8,449 bases of DNA from an uncultured Clostridia bacterium (GTDB taxonomy: Bacteria > Bacillota > Clostridia > Christensenellales > Borkfalkiaceae), in contig CANRAI010000051.1 of NCBI GenBank assembly GCA_947628555.1, forward strand, positions 1 to 8,449, in the 5' to 3' direction. Both the position numbers and the translations under genes were made by a program. The notes under the pieces were generated by a model. It saw only the letters and a program-made list of their open reading frames with translations. It had not been told where the DNA came from and did no database searches. Shown piece by piece: positions 6,162-8,449 of this stretch; position 1 is the first letter of the stretch, and each line of letters opens with the position of its first letter.

Positions 6162-6623
6162 ATGATTACAGCATTAAACGCTACATTCAAAGAATGGTTT
6201 AGTCAATACGGATTTCCGATTATATTTTTAGCGATAGTCATAGCTGCTTTCGTGGTTATGATGGTTTTCCAAAATAAAAAGCGTAAAAAACAGGAAAAAG
6301 AAGCCAAAGATTTAATAGATTCCGTAAAGCCGGGCAATAAGGTTAAAACCATAGGCGGCGTCTGCGGAATCGTTGTTGAAGTTGACAGCGAGGAGAACAC
6401 TTTTGTTCTTGAAACGGGCAGCGTAACGGCAGGCAAAAGTTATGTCAAGTTTGACAGACAAGCTATTTGGCAAACGGACGCAGTGGTAGAAAATAAAGAC
6501 GCAAAATCTGCTGAACCTGCCGAAGTCCAAGCTGAAGAATCTTCTGAGGAACCGGAAAATCCCGAATCCCGGGAAACCGCAAAAGAAAACGTATCTGAAA
6601 ATAATGTATCAGAAAATAAATAA
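6162..6623 (+). CDS. yajC: Sec translocon accessory protein YajC
   Basis: YajC is a small inner-membrane protein that associates with SecDF and the SecYEG channel. This copy has a short outside N-terminus, one membrane helix at about residues 18-37 (PIIFLAIVIAAFVVMMVF) and a very basic stop-transfer segment (KKRKKQEKEAK, 39-49). The conserved cytoplasmic domain follows at about 56-107, with KPGNKVKTIGGVCGIVVEV near 56-74. I chose the ATG at 6162, giving 153 residues, because TGGAG at 6151-6155 is well spaced to it; the in-frame ATG at 6150 abuts that ribosome binding site. From about residue 110 there is a 44-residue Glu- and Asn-rich tail absent from short YajC proteins. It ends in a small tandem duplication (VSENN, VSENK). 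Confidence 0.92.
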   Translation: MITALNATFKEWFSQYGFPIIFLAIVIAAFVVMMVFQNKKRKKQEKEAKDLIDSVKPGNKVKTIGGVCGIVVEVDSEENTFVLETGSVTAGKSYVKFDRQAIWQTDAVVENKDAKSAEPAEVQAEESSEEPENPESRETAKENVSENNVSENK

Positions 6624-6632
6624 TAAACTTTT

Positions 6633-6666
6633 AAACCTCCGCATATAGTATAGCGGAGGTTTTTTT
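6633..6666 (+). terminator. Intrinsic terminator after yajC, with embedded ribosome binding site
   Basis: AAACCTCCGC (6633-6642) pairs perfectly with GCGGAGGTTT (6653-6662) around a ten-base loop, and seven T residues run from 6660 to 6666. This is a textbook rho-independent terminator. The 3' arm contains GGAGG (6655-6659), which lies exactly seven bases before the ATG of the next gene (6667). The same bases therefore act as terminator stem and as likely ribosome binding site. Confidence 0.88.
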
Positions 6667-7035
6667 ATGCGCGTACATATTTTTCAGATTTTGAAAGCGG
6701 TGCTTGCTGCGGTGCTTTTTTCACTTGCATTCGTGCTGATATTTACAGTTGTTATACAGCTTTTCTGCCTGCCGGCGGAGGTTATAAAACCCGTAAACCA
6801 GGTGTTTAAAATTCTTGCCATAGTCTTCGGAGGTTTAATTTTTATTCGCGGCGACAAGGGACTTATAAAGGGCATAATTTATGGCGTTTTAGCCGTTTTA
6901 ATAACATTTTTGCTGTTTGGAGCAATTTCTTTGTCTCTGTCTTTCAGTTGGAAAACTGCAGTAGAGCTGTTAATAGGCGCGGTTGCGGGCGCAATTACAG
7001 GCGTAATTGCAGTCAATATCAAAAGTAAGACTTAA
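6667..7035 (+). CDS. Small four-helix membrane protein, TIGR04086-like
   Basis: This 122-residue hydrophobic protein has four predicted membrane helices at about residues 9-33, 45-61, 66-90 and 97-117, with short charged loops. The loop FIRGDKGLIKGIIYG (59-73) and glycine-rich last helix resemble the TIGR04086 family of small membrane proteins, which in Clostridia commonly lies between yajC and the SCIFF genes. Its molecular function is unknown. The start at 6667 is preceded by GGAGG at 6655-6659 with seven-base spacing, but that site sits inside the terminator stem of yajC. Expression should therefore depend on read-through and on whether the stem opens. The family name is from recollection of gene context and sequence feel; the membrane topology is read directly. 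Confidence 0.8.
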   Translation: MRVHIFQILKAVLAAVLFSLAFVLIFTVVIQLFCLPAEVIKPVNQVFKILAIVFGGLIFIRGDKGLIKGIIYGVLAVLITFLLFGAISLSLSFSWKTAVELLIGAVAGAITGVIAVNIKSKT

Positions 7036-7041
7036 AAACGC

Positions 7042-7070
7042 TTGATTTTTTCTGCGCCATAATTTATAAT
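7042..7070 (+). promoter_or_regulatory. Strong sigma-A type promoter for scfA
   Basis: TTGATT at 7042-7047 is followed by a 17-base spacer and consensus TATAAT at 7065-7070. Transcription should start near 7077, giving a leader of about 30 bases with a good ribosome binding site. An 8-base inverted repeat, TTTATAAT (7063-7070) and ATTATAAA (7078-7085), overlaps the -10 element and start point and could be an operator, although the AT-rich context weakens this. Confidence 0.7.
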
Positions 7071-7106
7071 ATTGTAAATTATAAAACGCAAAAGGAGATA
7101 TCCGAA

Positions 7107-7262
7107 ATGATAAAAACTGTGGCTAAACCCTCTCAAAGGAAAGTAACGGGTTGCGGCGAATGCAGAAGCACATGTCAGTCCGCTTGCAAAACAAGTTGCA
7201 CTGTAGGCAACCAAAGCTGTGAAAGAATCACAAGAGAACAAAACCCCGAAAAAGTTAAGTAA
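7107..7262 (+). CDS. scfA: SCIFF ranthipeptide precursor (six cysteines in forty-five)
   Basis: This 51-residue open frame encodes the substrate peptide of the radical SAM enzyme next door. Its six cysteines are at residues 16, 19, 23, 27, 31 and 38, in the hallmark CGECRSTCQSACKTSCT core (16-32) followed by VGNQSCE (33-39). Residues 1-15 form a basic leader that should be recognised by the maturase. In studied relatives the enzyme links a cysteine sulfur to a threonine, giving a ranthipeptide; T22, T29 and T32 are candidates by position within the core here. Translation is well supported by AAAGGAG at 7091-7097, nine bases before the ATG, and by the promoter at 7042-7070. The biological role of SCIFF peptides is unsettled. 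The gene is short enough to be missed by default gene callers. Confidence 0.95.
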   Translation: MIKTVAKPSQRKVTGCGECRSTCQSACKTSCTVGNQSCERITREQNPEKVK

Positions 7263-7276
7263 ATTCAGAATTTTTA

Positions 7277-7302
7277 AAGGAGCAGAAAATTCTCTGCTCC
7301 TT
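7277..7302 (+). terminator. Hairpin between scfA and scfB (possible leaky terminator or attenuator)
   Basis: AAGGAGCAGA (7277-7286) pairs perfectly with TCTGCTCCTT (7293-7302) around a six-base loop. The downstream tract (AAATTTGTTT) is T-rich but broken, so termination is probably partial. It lies 14 bases after the scfA stop and 10 bases before the scfB ATG. The 5' arm contains the only ribosome-binding-site-like sequence before scfB (AAAGGAG, 7276-7282), too distant from the ATG and hidden when the stem forms. Confidence 0.55.
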
Positions 7303-7312
7303 AAATTTGTTT

Positions 7313-8449
7313 ATGGTACATACATTCGCCTGTCTGGGCAAAAATTACATATTTGATTCGGGCAGCGGCAGTCTGCACGAATGTGATGAAAAAACCAAAA
7401 ATTACGTTGCCGCAAAGTACGAAGGCTGCGGCGATATTTCCGCGTTTTCCGCCGCCGAAATTTCGGAAATGGAAAAAGATTTGGAAGAGCTGAAAAAAGA
7501 GGGGCTTTTTCTTGCGGAAGAAGTAAAGGTATATCCGCCGAAATCGTCGGAGGTCAAGGCGCTTTGCCTGCATATCTGCCACGATTGCAACCTTCGCTGC
7601 CGTTATTGTTTTGCCGACGAGGGCGCATATCATTCCGCGCGCGAATTTATGAGCGAGGAAACGGCTAAGGCGGCGATAGACTTTCTTATAAAAAACAGCG
7701 GGAACAGAAAGGTGCTTGAAGTCGATTTTTTCGGCGGCGAGCCTTTAATGTGCCTGCCCACCATAAAAAAAGTAGTGGCGTACGCCCGCGAACGTTCCGC
7801 GGCGGCAGGCAAAAAATTCCTTTTTACCACAACTACCAATGCGCTGCTTCTCGACGACGACGCCATTGATTTTTTTAACCGCGAAATGGAAAACGTGGTT
7901 TTAAGCATAGACGGCAGAAAAGAAGTGCACGACGCAATCCGCAAAACTGTGAACGGCAAGGGCAGTTTTGACCTCGTAATAGACAAAATCAAAAAATTCG
8001 TTAAATCTCGCGGGGAAAAGTCTTACTATGTCCGCGGCACATTTACGTCCAAAAATTTAGATTTTTCAAAGGATGTGATTTTTCTTGCGGAAAACGGTTT
8101 TGACAGTATTTCAATGGAACCTGTAGTAACGGATATCCCTGATTTGGAAATCCGTGAAGACCATCTTCCCGCGATAAACGCGGAGTACGAAAACCTGCTC
8201 GCCCGCTATCTTGATAAGTACGACAGGGGGGAGGGTTTTAATTTCTTCCACTTCAACGTCGATTTGGAGGGCGGAGTCTGCCTGCAAAAAAAGGTTTCGG
8301 CGTGCGGTGCGGGCAACGAATATTTTTCTGTTGTTCCCAACGGCGATATTTATCCCTGCCATCAGTTTGCCGGAGATCAAAAATTTTTAATGGGCAACGT
8401 TTTTGAGGGAATTTTGAACGCCAAAATCCGTGAGGAATTTGCAAACAGC
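7313..8449 (+). CDS. scfB: SCIFF maturase, radical SAM/SPASM thioether-forming enzyme (C-terminus off the window)
   Basis: The frame is open for 379 codons to the right edge with no stop. The product is the radical SAM enzyme that builds the thioether in the ScfA peptide. The N-terminal part, residues 1 to about 80, should be the peptide-recognition (RRE-like) domain. The radical SAM cluster motif is CNLRCRYC, ligands C92, C96 and C99, inside the family signature LHICHDCNLRCRYCF. The SAM-contact motif GGEP is at 141-144. The start of the SPASM domain is visible, with C323, C331 in ACGAG, and C349 in GDIYPCHQF; remaining auxiliary-cluster cysteines lie beyond the edge. The start at 7313 gives the family-like N-terminus MVHTFACLG, but it has no close ribosome binding site. 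An extra cysteine, C89, sits just before the cluster motif. Confidence 0.95.
   Translation, partial: MVHTFACLGKNYIFDSGSGSLHECDEKTKNYVAAKYEGCGDISAFSAAEISEMEKDLEELKKEGLFLAEEVKVYPPKSSEVKALCLHICHDCNLRCRYCFADEGAYHSAREFMSEETAKAAIDFLIKNSGNRKVLEVDFFGGEPLMCLPTIKKVVAYARERSAAAGKKFLFTTTTNALLLDDDAIDFFNREMENVVLSIDGRKEVHDAIRKTVNGKGSFDLVIDKIKKFVKSRGEKSYYVRGTFTSKNLDFSKDVIFLAENGFDSISMEPVVTDIPDLEIREDHLPAINAEYENLLARYLDKYDRGEGFNFFHFNVDLEGGVCLQKKVSACGAGNEYFSVVPNGDIYPCHQFAGDQKFLMGNVFEGILNAKIREEFANS

Noticed and set aside
7289..7313. An ATT start for scfB well spaced from AAAGGAG at 7276-7282
   Set aside because: ATT starts are rare, it would add residues not seen in the family, and MVHTFACLG from 7313 fits the usual N-terminus.
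7301..7992. Minus-strand frames opposite scfB
   Set aside because: They are shadows of the scfB frame, which is fixed by the radical SAM and SPASM motifs.

Overview
This window looks like a chromosomal segment of a Bacillota bacterium of class Clostridia, probably an uncultured gut-type lineage. The reasons are the gene order (ruvC-ruvA-ruvB-queA-tgt-yajC, a small TIGR04086-like membrane protein, then scfA-scfB), the SCIFF peptide gene (a near-universal marker of Clostridia), AGGAG-type ribosome binding sites and sigma-A type promoters. No mobile element, CRISPR array, tRNA or rRNA was seen. Base composition is moderate in GC up to tgt and becomes AT-richer from yajC onward.

Layout, all genes on the + strand. 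(1) 1-1263 is the end of a pyrimidine operon: the C-terminal part of dihydroorotate dehydrogenase (pyrD), complete orotate phosphoribosyltransferase (pyrE), and a 67-residue XRE-type regulator whose start overlaps the pyrE stop, closed by a GC-rich hairpin. (2) A clear promoter at 1287-1315 starts ruvC-ruvA-ruvB, the complete Holliday-junction resolvasome. (3) queA and tgt, two queuosine tRNA-modification genes, follow. Their 299-base gap holds two diverged copies of a structured repeat. (4) yajC has its own promoter (6107-6135) and is followed by an intrinsic terminator. (5) A four-helix membrane protein starts immediately after that terminator, and its ribosome binding site lies inside the terminator stem. 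(6) A strong promoter (7042-7070) drives scfA, the 51-residue six-cysteine SCIFF precursor. The radical SAM/SPASM maturase gene scfB follows and runs off the right edge.

The first half is housekeeping: pyrimidine synthesis, recombination, tRNA modification and a Sec accessory protein. The second half carries the ranthipeptide (SCIFF) pair, a described system whose product has no settled general function. The least explained material is non-coding: the queA-tgt repeat pair with covarying hairpins, the terminator that doubles as a ribosome-binding-site trap, and the hairpin between scfA and scfB. A clamp-binding-like QISLF motif at the C terminus of RuvB is also notable. No wholly new multi-gene system is evident.
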